Assembly (NCBI RefSeq): GCF_001905905.1
Contig: NZ_LIVT01000009.1
Location: forward strand, 124,001 to 188,000
Direction: 5' to 3'
Length of the DNA stretch: 64,000 bases
Source of the DNA: Streptomyces sp. CB02366
GTDB lineage: Bacteria > Actinomycetota > Actinomycetes > Streptomycetales > Streptomycetaceae
The notes beneath the pieces are model-generated. The model was given only the letters and a program-made list of their open reading frames with translations, was not told the origin of the DNA and did no database searches. The position numbers and the translations under genes are program-made. How positions within the stretch are numbered: the stretch's first letter is position 1; each line of letters starts with the position of its first letter. Positions 50,756 to 59,539 of the stretch are shown here, in pieces.

Positions 50756-52393
50756 TCACTCTTCCAGGACCGCCATGGCGGCGTTGTGGCCGGGGATCCC
50801 GCTGACGCCGCCGCCCCGCACCGCGCCCGCCCCGCAGAGCAGCACGTTGGCGTGGGCGGTCTCCACGCCCCAGCGCCCGACGCCCTCCTCCGCGTACGGG
50901 AAGGCGAGGTCGCGGTGGAAGATGTGGCCGCCGGGCAGTCCCAGCTCCCCCTCCAGGTCGAGCGGGGTCTTCGCCTCGATGCAGGGCTCCCCCCGCTCGT
51001 CGAGGGCCAGGCAGTCGGCGATCGGCTCCTCCAGGTGCGCGTCCAGTTGGGCGAGGGTCGCCTTCAGCAGGGCGGCGCGGGCGGCGTCGTTGTCGGCGGC
51101 GAACAGCCGGGCGGGGGCGTGCAGGCCGAAGAGGGTGAGGGTCTGGTAGCCGCGTGCGGCGAGTTCGGGGCCGAGGATCGAGGGGTCGGTCAGTGAGTGG
51201 CAGTAGATCTCCGAGGGCGGTGCGGCGGGCAGCCGCCCGGCCGCCGCCTCCCGGTACGCCTCGGCCAACTGCCCGTACCCTTCCGCGATGTGGAAGGTCC
51301 CGGCGAACGCCTGCCGGGGGTCCACGGACCGGTCGCGGAGCCGGGGCAGCCGGGTCAGCAGCATGTTCGCCTTGAGCTGGGCGCCTTCGGCGGGCGCGGG
51401 CGGGGCGTCGCCGAGCAGGGCGGCGAGGGCCTGCGGCGAGGCGTTGACGAGCACGCGGCGGGCGGCGACGGCGTGTTCCCCGTCCGGGGTGCGGACGGTG
51501 ATCTCGGCGGTCTTCCCGTCGGTCTCGATCCCCCTCGCCTCGTGGTGTACGCGGATCTCGGCGCCCGCCGCGCGGGCGGCGTCGGCCAGCGCCCCGGTGA
51601 GCGCGCCCATGCCGCCCACGGGGACGTCCCAGTCGCCGGTGCCGCCGCCGATGACGTGGTAGAGGAAGCACCGGTTCTGGAGCAGCGAGGTGTCGTGGGC
51701 GTCGGCGAAGGTGCCGATCAGGGCGTCGGTGAGGACGACCCCGCGCACCAGGTCGTCGGTGAAGTTCTCCTCGACGGTCACCCCGAGTGGCTCCTCGAAC
51801 AGGGCCCGCCAGGCGTCGGCGTCGTCGATCCGCCCGCGTAGCGCCTCCCGGCGGGGCAGCGGCTCGGTGAGCGTCGGGAAGACCCGCTCGGCGACCTTCC
51901 GCGTCATGGCGTAGAACCGCTGCCACGCCTCGTACTCGCGCTCGCCGCCGGTCAGCGCGGCGAAGGACTCCCGCGTGGCGCCCCCGCCCGCGACGAGGAG
52001 TCCGGTGGGGCGCCCGCCGCGCACGGCGGGGGTGTAGGAGGAGACGGTCCGCTTGCGTACGGCGAAGTCGAGGCCGAGGTCCCGGACGATCTTGTCGGGC
52101 AGCAGGGAGACCAGGTACGAGTACCGGGAGAGCCGGGCGTCGACCCCGGCGAAGGGGCGGGTCGAGACCGCCGCGCCCCCGGGGGCGCCGAGCCGTTCGA
52201 GGACCAGGACGGACTGTCCGGCCCGGGCGAGGTAGGCGGCGGCGACCAGGCCGTTGTGGCCGCCGCCGACGATCACGGCGTCGTAGCGGTCCCGGGAGGG
52301 CGCGCCGGGTGCGGAACCCGCTCGGGCGACGGGCCGGCCGGCGGGGGTCCGGGGGGCGGAAGTCCGGGGTGCGGGGCTCTGGGATGCGCGCAT
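50756..52393 (-). CDS. FAD-dependent oxidoreductase of the phytoene desaturase (CrtI/PYROXD2-like) superfamily
   Basis: A 545-aa enzyme. The FAD-binding dinucleotide fold is at the N-terminus (YDAVIVGGGHNGLVAAAYLA), then LERLGAPGGAAVST, a central LSRYSYLVSLLPDKI, a second FAD contact region (VPVGGMGALTGALADA) and the C-terminal CGAGAVRGGGVSGIPGHNAA. These place it with CrtI-type desaturases and PYROXD2-like oxidoreductases rather than with amine oxidases. ATG 52393 is chosen; the longer frame adds 17 residues. No carotenoid genes are near, so a carotenoid role is unlikely; substrate unknown. Confidence 0.87.
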   Translation of the reverse strand: MRASQSPAPRTSAPRTPAGRPVARAGSAPGAPSRDRYDAVIVGGGHNGLVAAAYLARAGQSVLVLERLGAPGGAAVSTRPFAGVDARLSRYSYLVSLLPDKIVRDLGLDFAVRKRTVSSYTPAVRGGRPTGLLVAGGGATRESFAALTGGEREYEAWQRFYAMTRKVAERVFPTLTEPLPRREALRGRIDDADAWRALFEEPLGVTVEENFTDDLVRGVVLTDALIGTFADAHDTSLLQNRCFLYHVIGGGTGDWDVPVGGMGALTGALADAARAAGAEIRVHHEARGIETDGKTAEITVRTPDGEHAVAARRVLVNASPQALAALLGDAPPAPAEGAQLKANMLLTRLPRLRDRSVDPRQAFAGTFHIAEGYGQLAEAYREAAAGRLPAAPPSEIYCHSLTDPSILGPELAARGYQTLTLFGLHAPARLFAADNDAARAALLKATLAQLDAHLEEPIADCLALDERGEPCIEAKTPLDLEGELGLPGGHIFHRDLAFPYAEEGVGRWGVETAHANVLLCGAGAVRGGGVSGIPGHNAAMAVLEE

Positions 52394-52515
52394 GCGCCTT
52401 CGTAACACGCCGCCCGCGCTCCGGACCAGAGGCGGCGGCTCCACGGCGCTCGCCCATGTGCGTACCGGACGGGCGGGCCCCGCCCCTCGCCTCCGTCAGG
52501 ACGGCGGGCCGCCCC

Positions 52516-52573
52516 GGGCCGGTCGTCGGACTGCCGTCGCCCCTCCGGAGGGCGGCGGATCGGCGACAGGCCC
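52516..52573. repeat. REP-like palindromic repeat, copy 3 (degenerate)
   Basis: GGGCCGGTCGTCGGACTGCC opens the copy and CGGCGACAGGCCC closes it. The central stem is eroded (CCCTCCGGAGGG). It adjoins the stop codon of the Ser/Thr kinase gene. Confidence 0.7.
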
Positions 52574-54372
52574 TACGCCTGGCCGAGCCGTTCCCGGCAG
52601 TGCGCCTCGTCCTGGCGGGCGGCGAGCGTCCGGGGGTGGTCGGGGCCCAGGGTGCGGGTGCGCGCCTCCGCCACCTGCCGGTACGTCACCAGGGCCTCGC
52701 TCCACCGGCCGAGCCAGCCGAGCCCGGCGGCGACCTCCCGGCGGCTGACCACCGTGTCCGGGTGGTCGGGGCCCAGGGTGCGCTCCCGCAGGGCGCAGAC
52801 CTCGCGCGCCTCGGCCAGCGCCTCCTCCCAGCGCCCCAGTCTCCCGAGGCTGACTCCGAGGCCGTGCCGGGCGCGCAGGGTCTCGGGGGCGGCCTCGCCC
52901 GCGGTGCGGGTGCGGTCCTCGACCAGGGACCGGTACACCTCCAGGGCCTCCGCGTCCCGGCCGAGCCGGCCGAGGCCGATGCCCGCCTCGTAGCGGGCGG
53001 CGAAGGTGTCGGGGTGGTCGGCCCCGAGGACGGTCTCGCGGATGCGGGCGACGTCCTGGTAGGTCTCCAGCGCCTCCGCCCAGCGGCCGAGCCTGCCCAG
53101 GGTGTACGCGACTTCGTAGCGGGCGGCGAGGGTGTCGGGGTGGTCGGGGCCGAGGAGGCGGAGGCGCTGGGCGGCGACCTCGCGGTGCACCTGGGCGGCC
53201 TCCGCCCAACGGCCCAGGCGGCCCAGGTCGATGCCCGCGCTGTGCCGGCCCTCCAGCGTGGCGAGGAGGTCGGCGGCGGGCGGTCCGGCCGAGACGGAGA
53301 CGAAGGAGCCGGTGTCCGGGGCGGCGGGAGCCGCCGCGGTCCACCGCCCCGTCAGCCCGGCGGCCGGGTCGGGACGCTCGGCGGGCGGGGGCGTCGAGCC
53401 GGTCGCCGGGCGGCCGGCGGTCATGGCGCGGGTCCAGGCGGGCAGGGCCTTCTCGCGCGGGACGGGCGGCAGTCCGGCGCCGGGGCGGGCGAGGGGCCCG
53501 GGCCCGAGGGCGGGCTGCCCCCCGGTCCGGCCGAGGACGATGCGGCGGCGCAGGTCGCCCGCGTCCGCGGGCCGTTCGTCGGGGGCCTTGGCGAGCAGGT
53601 CGAGGACGACGCGGTCGAAGAAGCCGGGCAGTTCGGCGCGGTGGGTGCGCGGGGGTTCCGGCGGGGTGTCGCGGTGGCCGACGAGTACGGCCCAGGCGTC
53701 CTCCTGGTCGAACGGCGGCGCCCCGGTGGCGATCTCGTACAGGACGCAGCCCAGCGAGTAGAGGTCGCTGCGGTGGTCGACCTCCTTGCCGCTGATCTGT
53801 TCGGGCGACATGTAGTGGGGGGTGCCCATGGCGAGACCGGTGGTGGTGAGCCGGGAGCTCATGCCGATGCCGTGGTCCGGGCGCGCTATGCCGAAGTCGC
53901 AGATCTTCACGGTGCCGTCGGTCAGCCGCATGATGTTGGCGGGCTTGAGGTCGCGGTGGACGATGCCCCGCCGGTGGGTGTAGCCGAGGGCGTCCGCGAC
54001 CTGTTCCGCGATGTCGACGACGTGCTCGACGGGCAGCGGGTGCTGTTCGTTCTCCTCCAGGAGCTGGCTCAGGTTCCGCCCGTCGAGCAGTTCCATGACG
54101 AGGTAGGGCATGCCCTCGTCCTCGCCGAAGTCATGGACGACGGTGACGCCCCGGTGCTGGAGGGAGGCGGCGACCCGGGCCTCGCGCCGGAAGCGCTCCC
54201 GCAGTACCCGGGTGAACGCCCGGTCGTGCTGGGGGCCCACGGGTTTGAGGCATTTGACGGCGACCTGGCGGCCCAACGACTCGTCGAGGGCGCGCCACAC
54301 CTCGCCCATGCCGCCACGCCCGATCAGCTCGATCAGCCGGTAGCGGCTCTGGATCAGCCTGGTCTCCGCCAT
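52573..54372 (-). CDS. Serine/threonine protein kinase with C-terminal TPR array, no membrane anchor
   Basis: A 599-aa protein. The kinase domain (about 10-275) has RYRLIELIGRGGMGEVWRAL, lysine in VAVKCLKP, HRRGIVHRDLKPANIM, DFGIARPD and MGTPHYMSPEQISG, so it should be active. A Pro/Ala-rich linker of about 130 residues follows. Then come four or five repeats with GPDHPDT-type turns (LGADHPDTFAARYEAGIGLG, WSEALVTYRQVAEARTRTLG), like kinesin-light-chain TPRs. Most streptomycete kinases of this type carry a transmembrane helix and outer sensor; none is seen here. ATG 54372 precedes AETRLIQSRYRL. Confidence 0.9.
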   Translation of the reverse strand: MAETRLIQSRYRLIELIGRGGMGEVWRALDESLGRQVAVKCLKPVGPQHDRAFTRVLRERFRREARVAASLQHRGVTVVHDFGEDEGMPYLVMELLDGRNLSQLLEENEQHPLPVEHVVDIAEQVADALGYTHRRGIVHRDLKPANIMRLTDGTVKICDFGIARPDHGIGMSSRLTTTGLAMGTPHYMSPEQISGKEVDHRSDLYSLGCVLYEIATGAPPFDQEDAWAVLVGHRDTPPEPPRTHRAELPGFFDRVVLDLLAKAPDERPADAGDLRRRIVLGRTGGQPALGPGPLARPGAGLPPVPREKALPAWTRAMTAGRPATGSTPPPAERPDPAAGLTGRWTAAAPAAPDTGSFVSVSAGPPAADLLATLEGRHSAGIDLGRLGRWAEAAQVHREVAAQRLRLLGPDHPDTLAARYEVAYTLGRLGRWAEALETYQDVARIRETVLGADHPDTFAARYEAGIGLGRLGRDAEALEVYRSLVEDRTRTAGEAAPETLRARHGLGVSLGRLGRWEEALAEAREVCALRERTLGPDHPDTVVSRREVAAGLGWLGRWSEALVTYRQVAEARTRTLGPDHPRTLAARQDEAHCRERLGQA

Positions 54373-54640
54373 CTCCCGCTTCCCGCCCCCGTCGTTCCCC
54401 GTGGCCCCCGCCACGGGCACCGCGCCCTCCCCGGCACGTCCAGTATGGCTGCCGACCGGCTCACGGCGTGCCGGCGGTGGACGAGCAGTGCGCACATACG
54501 GGCGACCGGGAGGGCGGGGTCGGCGGCGGCCGGGGGGCGTGCCCCGGGGCCCGGGTGCCCGGCGAGGTGGGCCCGTCCGGGGTCCCGCTTCGGCGCCGCC
54601 CGCGCGCGGCCCCGCCCGTCGGCGGGAGAGCCGGACGGAC

Positions 54641-55795
54641 TCAGCGCTTGACGGCGCGCAGGACCACGAACTTCGGGTCGCCCGCGACCGTGGTGCAGTT
54701 CCCGAAGATCCGGCGCAGATGGGTGTGGTAGGAGAGGTGCCGGTTGCCCACGACCCACAGCTCGCCGCCCTGGCGCAGCGCGGTCCGCGCGCCGGTGAAC
54801 ATCGTGCGGGCGGTCGCGTCGGTGGTGGCGAGGTGCGAGTGGAAGGGCGGGTTGTTCAGTACCAGGTCCACGCTGCCCGGCGCCAGGTCGGCGAGCCCGT
54901 CGCCGACCAGGAAGTCCGCCTTCGCGCCGTCGGGCGCTCCGGCCCGGAAGGTCTCCTCGGCGGAGGCGACCGCCCCGTAGGACTCGTCGACGAACGTGAT
55001 GTGCGCGTCGGGGGCGGCGATGGCGGCGGAGAGCCCGAGGACGCCGTTGCCGCAGCCGAGGTCGACGATCCGGGCGGCCCCGCCGCGGGTGGGCAGGTGC
55101 TTCAGGAAGAAGCGGGTGCCGAGGTCGAGGCGGTCGGCGCAGAAGATCCCGGCGTGGTTGACGACGGTCCGCCCGGAGGCGGGGCCCACGTCGGCGGGGA
55201 GTTCGTAGCGGTAGGGGTACGGGCTCGGCGTACGCGGCAGCCGGGGGTCGGGGGTGGAGAAGACGAGCCGCGCCTTGCGCACCGCGAGGGAGGTGCGGGT
55301 GGGGCCGATGATCCGCTCGAAGAGCTTGAGCGTGGAGGTGTGGATCTCCTTGACCATGCCGGTGCCGATGACCACGGTGTCCGCGTGGACGGCGGGGGCG
55401 ATGCGGTGGAGCTGGTCCTCCAGGAACGCCAGGGACTTGGGCACCCGGACGAGGAGGACGTCGATCCGGTCGGGCGGGGTGTCGCGCGAGGACAGCAGGC
55501 GTACCGCGTCCTGGTCGAGGCCGTTGCGGGCCAGGTTGGCGAGGGTGGCGCGCCGGCCCAGGTAGGAGTCGCCGATCTGCACGGGCCGGTGTGCGGCCAG
55601 GGCGGTGGCGAGCGCTCCCCACCGGTCCCCCAGGACGGCGACGGTCCCCGAGAGGTCGACCGGGCCCGTATCGGGGTCGGTGAGCTGTCGGAGCAGGTAT
55701 TCGTCGGCGGCGTCCCACGCCCGGAAGGGGTCGCGCGGGTGCTCGGGGAAGCGGGCGAGGTCGAACGTGCCCTGCGGAGTCGTCAAACGGTTCAT
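54641..55795 (-). CDS. rlmG: RlmG/RsmC-like rRNA guanine-N2 methyltransferase
   Basis: A 384-aa protein with two fused methyltransferase-like halves, as in RlmG/RsmC. The N-terminal half (AVLGDRWGALATALAAHRPV, RIDVLLVRVPKSLAFLEDQL) is degenerate and helps RNA binding. The C-terminal half carries the SAM motif IVDLGCGNGVLGLSAAI and the catalytic NPPFHSH. RlmG methylates G1835 of 23S rRNA (E. coli numbering) and RsmC G1207 of 16S; the overall pattern fits RlmG somewhat better. ATG 55795. Isolated from other translation genes. Confidence 0.8.
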   Translation of the reverse strand: MNRLTTPQGTFDLARFPEHPRDPFRAWDAADEYLLRQLTDPDTGPVDLSGTVAVLGDRWGALATALAAHRPVQIGDSYLGRRATLANLARNGLDQDAVRLLSSRDTPPDRIDVLLVRVPKSLAFLEDQLHRIAPAVHADTVVIGTGMVKEIHTSTLKLFERIIGPTRTSLAVRKARLVFSTPDPRLPRTPSPYPYRYELPADVGPASGRTVVNHAGIFCADRLDLGTRFFLKHLPTRGGAARIVDLGCGNGVLGLSAAIAAPDAHITFVDESYGAVASAEETFRAGAPDGAKADFLVGDGLADLAPGSVDLVLNNPPFHSHLATTDATARTMFTGARTALRQGGELWVVGNRHLSYHTHLRRIFGNCTTVAGDPKFVVLRAVKR

Positions 55796-55905
55796 ATGGC
55801 ACTCAGGCTAGCCGAGGCGGCCGGAGGCGCCCCACACGCTCCCCGGCCCCTCGGCCGCCGTCACCCCGGCGTACGGTTCCGCGCACCCGCCCGCCGGGCG
55901 GCTCA

Positions 55906-55959
55906 GGGCCTGTCGTCGCCTTGCCGTCGCCCGGCAGTCGGCGGTTCGCCGACAGGCCC
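55906..55959. repeat. REP-like palindromic repeat, copy 4
   Basis: GGGCCTGTCGTCGCC (55906-55920) and CGCCGACAGGCCC (55947-55959) form the arms; the interior keeps TTGCCGTCGCCCGGCAG. Shares the core of copies 1-3 and lies about 15 bp past the stop of the small gene 55976-56188. Confidence 0.75.
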
Positions 55960-55975
55960 GAGGGCCCGCGGGCCG

Positions 55976-56188
55976 TCAGGGCAGTCGCTTGTCGATGGCC
56001 GAGCGGCCTTCGTCGGCCAGTTTGCGGCGGGCCCATTCCAGGTTCTCCGGTGTCAGGTCCCGCCCGGAGGCCAGTACCAGGTCCTCCGGGCTGGGCCGGT
56101 CGCTCGCGCCCGTGTGCAGGAGCCGGTCGGGCGTGACGCCGTCCGGTCCGGCCAGGGCCTCGGATACGGTTTCGGGCTCTTCGCTCAT
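55976..56188 (-). CDS. Small conserved hypothetical protein, 70 aa
   Basis: A 70-aa acidic protein (SEEPETVSEALAGPDG, LLHTGASDRPSPEDLVLA, LTPENLEWARRKLADEG). GAGGAGG lies 8 nt before ATG 56188, so translation is well signalled. It has no membrane or catalytic motif and resembles small uncharacterised streptomycete proteins. Divergent from the GH25 gene. Function unknown. Confidence 0.75.
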   Translation of the reverse strand: MSEEPETVSEALAGPDGVTPDRLLHTGASDRPSPEDLVLASGRDLTPENLEWARRKLADEGRSAIDKRLP

Positions 56189-56348
56189 GCCGCCTCCTCG
56201 TCCTTGCGGCAATTCTCGCTCCCCCGGGGCCCGGCCGCATCCGAGGAGGGCGCGCCCGTTACCCGGGAGAGTGAACCGGCCCATGGGAGGCGCGGGAAGT
56301 GGGCAGAACCGGGAAGCCACAGCCCCCACCTTCGCCGAGGCGGTGCCC

Positions 56349-56900
56349 ATGATCCACGGTGTCGACGTCAGCGCCTACCAGCCCTCCTACGACACGGACG
56401 GGATCGATTTCGTCCTCATCAAGTCCACCGAAGGCCGTACCTACGTCAATCCGCGCCTGGACGCGCAGGTCAAGCGGGCCCGGGACGCCGAGTGCGTCGT
56501 CGGCTTCTACCACTTCCTCTGGCCGGGGAACGTGTCGGAGCAGGTCGAGTACTTCCTGGACAAGACCCCGGAGAAGGCGGGCGACCTGCTCGCGGTCGAC
56601 TGGGAGCAGACCGGCGGCGGGACGCGAGCGAGCAACGCGGAGAAGGACCGTTTCATCAAGGCGGTGAAGAAGGAGCGCCCCGGCCACCGGGTCCTGCTGT
56701 ACTGCAACCGCGCCTTCTGGCTCCGCCACGACACCACCGGCTACGCGGGCGACGGGCTGTGGATCGCCGACTACGTCTCCGCGGGCAAGCCCCGGATCGA
56801 GGCGGACTGGCGCGTCCACCAGTACACCGACGACCCGCTCGACAGGAACGTGGCCGACTTCGGCTCCGTCCGGGCGCTGCGCGAGTGGGCCGCCGGGTAG
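56349..56900 (+). CDS. GH25 lysozyme-family hydrolase without signal peptide
   Basis: A 183-aa single-domain GH25 enzyme: IHGVDVSAYQPSYD (catalytic Asp), FVLIKSTEGRTYVNPRLD, FYHFLWPGN, VDWEQTGGG with the catalytic Glu, LLYCNRAFWLRHD and LWIADYVS. It hydrolyses peptidoglycan beta-1,4 bonds. ATG 56349 has GAGG 8 nt upstream and starts at the first GH25 strand. No signal peptide is encoded in the chosen or the extended frame, which is unusual for a non-phage enzyme. Could be a phage relic, be exported by another route, or be released on lysis. Confidence 0.85.
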   Translation: MIHGVDVSAYQPSYDTDGIDFVLIKSTEGRTYVNPRLDAQVKRARDAECVVGFYHFLWPGNVSEQVEYFLDKTPEKAGDLLAVDWEQTGGGTRASNAEKDRFIKAVKKERPGHRVLLYCNRAFWLRHDTTGYAGDGLWIADYVSAGKPRIEADWRVHQYTDDPLDRNVADFGSVRALREWAAG

Positions 56901-57138
56901 CCGTCGCCCGGGCCCCGACCGTCCCGTAGCCGCTCCGAGGGGCGCGGGACGGTCCGCTTTCCCGGGCCCCTCCCCCTCCAGACTTGACCTGCACATGATA
57001 GGTACACCGTGTTCACACGTGCGGCACCGCGCCTGTGGAAGGCTCCGGCTGACCACCTACCGCAACGGCCGCCGCGCGTCCGCCTCCGCGCCCGAGGGGC
57101 TTCGCCGCGGTGTCCGCGTTTCGGAGAGGACACCCCAC

Positions 57139-57960
57139 ATGTCCCGTCGCCTCTCGTTCTACGCGCGTCCACTCATGGCCGCGGCAGCCGCCGTCACCGT
57201 GCTGTCGGGCACCGCCGCCGCAGCCCCCGCGGACACCCCGCCCGACCGCCCCGCCACCCTCGCGGCAGCCCTCGACGACACGTACTACCAGGGCGCCGCC
57301 GGCAAGTCCGGCGCCGAACTCAAGACCGCCCTGCACACGATCATCAGCGCCCAGACCAAACTCTCCTACAGCCAGGTGTGGGACGCCCTCAAGGCCACCG
57401 ACGAGGACCCCGCCAACCCCTCCAACGTCATCCTGCTGTACACCGGACGCTCCCAGTCCAAGAACGACAACGGCGGCAACCCGGGCCAGTGGAACCGGGA
57501 GCACGTCTGGGCCAAGTCGCACGGCGACTTCGGCACGGCCACGGGCCCGGGCACCGACGTGCACCACCTGCGGCCCACCGACGTCCAGGTCAACTCCACC
57601 CGCGGCAACAAGGACTTCGACAAAGGTGGGAGCGAACTGGGCGACGCGCCCGGCAACTTCACCGACGGCGACTCCTTCGAGCCGCGCGACGAGGTCAAGG
57701 GCGACGTCGCCCGCATGGTCCTCTACATGGCGGTCCGGTACGAGGGGAACGACTCCTTCGCCGATCTCGAACCCAACGACCGGGTGAACAACGGGTCCGC
57801 CCCGAAGATGGGCAGGCTCTCCGTCCTGAAGCAGTGGAGCCGGGAGGACCCGCCGGACACCTTCGAGAAGCGCCGCAACGACGTCATATTCGAGCGCTTC
57901 CAGCACAACCGGAACCCGTTCGTGGACCACCCCGAGTGGGTCGGCGCCATCTGGGGGTGA
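57139..57960 (+). CDS. Secreted endonuclease I-family nuclease (HNH/ββα-Me)
   Basis: A 273-aa exported nuclease. The signal peptide (MAAAAAVTVLSGTAAAAPA) is followed by a short helical segment (GKSGAELKTALHTIISAQTK). The catalytic core is QWNREHVWAKSHGDFG with the metal/His site, then GTDVHHLRPTDVQVNSTRGN, typical of EndA/Vvn/BsnB-like enzymes that cut DNA and RNA. ATG 57139 has GGAGAGG 12 nt upstream. It would degrade extracellular nucleic acid for phosphate or nitrogen supply. It ends 5 bp before the convergent glutaminase stop. Confidence 0.9.
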   Translation: MSRRLSFYARPLMAAAAAVTVLSGTAAAAPADTPPDRPATLAAALDDTYYQGAAGKSGAELKTALHTIISAQTKLSYSQVWDALKATDEDPANPSNVILLYTGRSQSKNDNGGNPGQWNREHVWAKSHGDFGTATGPGTDVHHLRPTDVQVNSTRGNKDFDKGGSELGDAPGNFTDGDSFEPRDEVKGDVARMVLYMAVRYEGNDSFADLEPNDRVNNGSAPKMGRLSVLKQWSREDPPDTFEKRRNDVIFERFQHNRNPFVDHPEWVGAIWG

Positions 57961-57965
57961 CGGGT

Positions 57966-59315
57966 TCAGCCCTCCCCGGCCAGGGTCCGCGCGCAGGCTT
58001 CCACGGCGTCCTCACGGGTGGCGTGGTGCGGCAGGTCCTGGCCGGTCCGCTCCCGCACCGCGCCGATCGGACCGAGCAGGTCCTTCGGGTCGACGACTGC
58101 CGCGTACCGCCCGTCGGCGGTGAGCCGGGCGAGCCCGGTGTGCAGCATCGCCAGCGCCACGGAGTCGACGGAGGTGACGTCGCGCAGGTCGAGCACGACC
58201 GGGCCGCCGTCCGGCCCCGACTCGTCCAGGGCGTACAGCACGCGCTCGGCGGCCGTGAAGTCGATGGCCCCTTGGGCGACCACGACGCCGACCTGCTCGC
58301 GCAAGCCCCGCTCCCGCTCCCCGGAGGGGGCCGAGGGCAGGTCGTCGGCGGTCGTGACGAGGGTGACGGTGGAGCCCGGCAGCGCGGGGTTGAGCATGAG
58401 GTGGAGGCCGTACCGCCGTGACATCGCCTCCAGTGCGGCGTGGCCGCGCACCGAACCGCCGGTGGCGTCCAGCCGCGGGCTGTACGCCGCCACCCCGAAG
58501 CGGGCCGGGCCCACCGCGATGAGCCCGCCGGAGACCCCGCTCTTGGCGGGCAGCCCCACCCGCAGGAGCCAGTCGCCGGAACCGTCGTACATGCCGCAGG
58601 TCGCCATGACGGCGAGGACCCGCGCGGCGACCTCGGCCGAGACCACCCGCTCACGGGTCACGGGGTTCACCCCGCCGTAGGCGAGGGTCGCGGCCATCGT
58701 GGCGAGGTCGAGGGCGGTGACGCGGATGGCGCACTGCCGGAAGTAGCGGTCGACCGCCGGGACCGGATCGACGGGCAGGGTACCGGTGGAGCGGATCAGG
58801 TAGGCCAGCGCCCGGTTGCGGTCTCCGGTCGCCGATTCGGAGGCGAACACCTCCTCGTCCACGTCCAGTTCGCGTCCGGCGAAACGGCCCAGGCAGCGCA
58901 GGATCCGGTCGAAGGCGGGTTCGCCGGGAGTGTCCGGGACCAGGGCCGTGGTGACGATCGCGCCGGCGTTGACCATGGCGTTGGCGGGACGCCCCGTACC
59001 GGGTTCGAGGCTGATGGCGTTGAACGCCTCACCGCTCGGCTCGGCGCCCACCCAGCGGCCGACCTCGTCGAGGCCGAGAGCGGAGAGCGCCAGGGCGTAG
59101 ACGAACGGTTTGGACACGGACTGGATGGTGAAGGGCGCCTCCGCCTCGCCCGCACTGTAGCGGTGCCCGTCCATGCTGACCAGGGCCAGCCCGAAGGCGT
59201 CCGGATCGGCGAGGGCGAGCTGGGGGATGTAGTCGGCCGGCTTCCCCTCCCGCAAGGCGGCGAACCGGTCGCGCAGCCCGGCGAGCGAGTCGGTGACCGC
59301 GTCGACGGCGCTCAT
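57966..59315 (-). CDS. glsA: Glutaminase fused to a C-terminal STAS domain
   Basis: A 449-aa protein. Residues 1-300 are a serine-dependent glutaminase: FTIQSVSKPFVYALAL (SxxK nucleophile), MVNAGAIVTTALV, ESATGDRNRALAYLI, CGMYDGSGDWLLRVGLPAKS and the closing GVAAYSPRLDATG. It converts glutamine to glutamate and ammonia. Residues about 325-430 are a STAS domain (VVLDLRDVTSVDSVALAML) of the type found in some actinobacterial glutaminases; the Ser/Asp-Ser site may permit partner or nucleotide control. ATG 59315 overlaps the stop of a 33-codon frame as ATGA. Convergent with the nuclease gene. Confidence 0.92.
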   Translation of the reverse strand: MSAVDAVTDSLAGLRDRFAALREGKPADYIPQLALADPDAFGLALVSMDGHRYSAGEAEAPFTIQSVSKPFVYALALSALGLDEVGRWVGAEPSGEAFNAISLEPGTGRPANAMVNAGAIVTTALVPDTPGEPAFDRILRCLGRFAGRELDVDEEVFASESATGDRNRALAYLIRSTGTLPVDPVPAVDRYFRQCAIRVTALDLATMAATLAYGGVNPVTRERVVSAEVAARVLAVMATCGMYDGSGDWLLRVGLPAKSGVSGGLIAVGPARFGVAAYSPRLDATGGSVRGHAALEAMSRRYGLHLMLNPALPGSTVTLVTTADDLPSAPSGERERGLREQVGVVVAQGAIDFTAAERVLYALDESGPDGGPVVLDLRDVTSVDSVALAMLHTGLARLTADGRYAAVVDPKDLLGPIGAVRERTGQDLPHHATREDAVEACARTLAGEG

Positions 59316-59413
59316 CGGACGGCCCCCCGCCGGGGCCGGGCGCGGGGGACCGCCTCGACGCCCCCGGCGCCCACCGCGGCTTCGGCCGCCTTTCTCACCA
59401 GGAACGCGGGCAC
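59312..59413 (-). CDS. Possible 33-aa leader protein coupled to glsA
   Basis: A GTG-started frame (MPAFLVRKAAEAAVGAGG onward, Arg/Pro-rich end) with GAGGAGG just upstream. Its stop overlaps the glutaminase start (ATGA). The good ribosome-binding site and coupling make it more than noise, but no homology is recognised. Confidence 0.4.
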   Translation of the reverse strand: MPAFLVRKAAEAAVGAGGVEAVPRARPRRGAVR

Positions 59414-59539
59414 CGTGCCTCCTCTCGCATCACCGAGCGACAACTCGCCCATATTAGGACTAAAAGCTATGTATTGAGGGACAGAGCAATCTCTCCACCC
59501 GCTCCGCACGGAAGCGGGTTCGAGTCCCGGGAGGGAACG

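Noticed and set aside
59495..59535. tRNA-like T-arm (GGTTCGAGTCCCGG)
   Set aside because: No matching acceptor, D or anticodon arms upstream; the stretch overlaps the leader of the baeRF-type gene and is probably chance or at most a 3' tRNA scrap.
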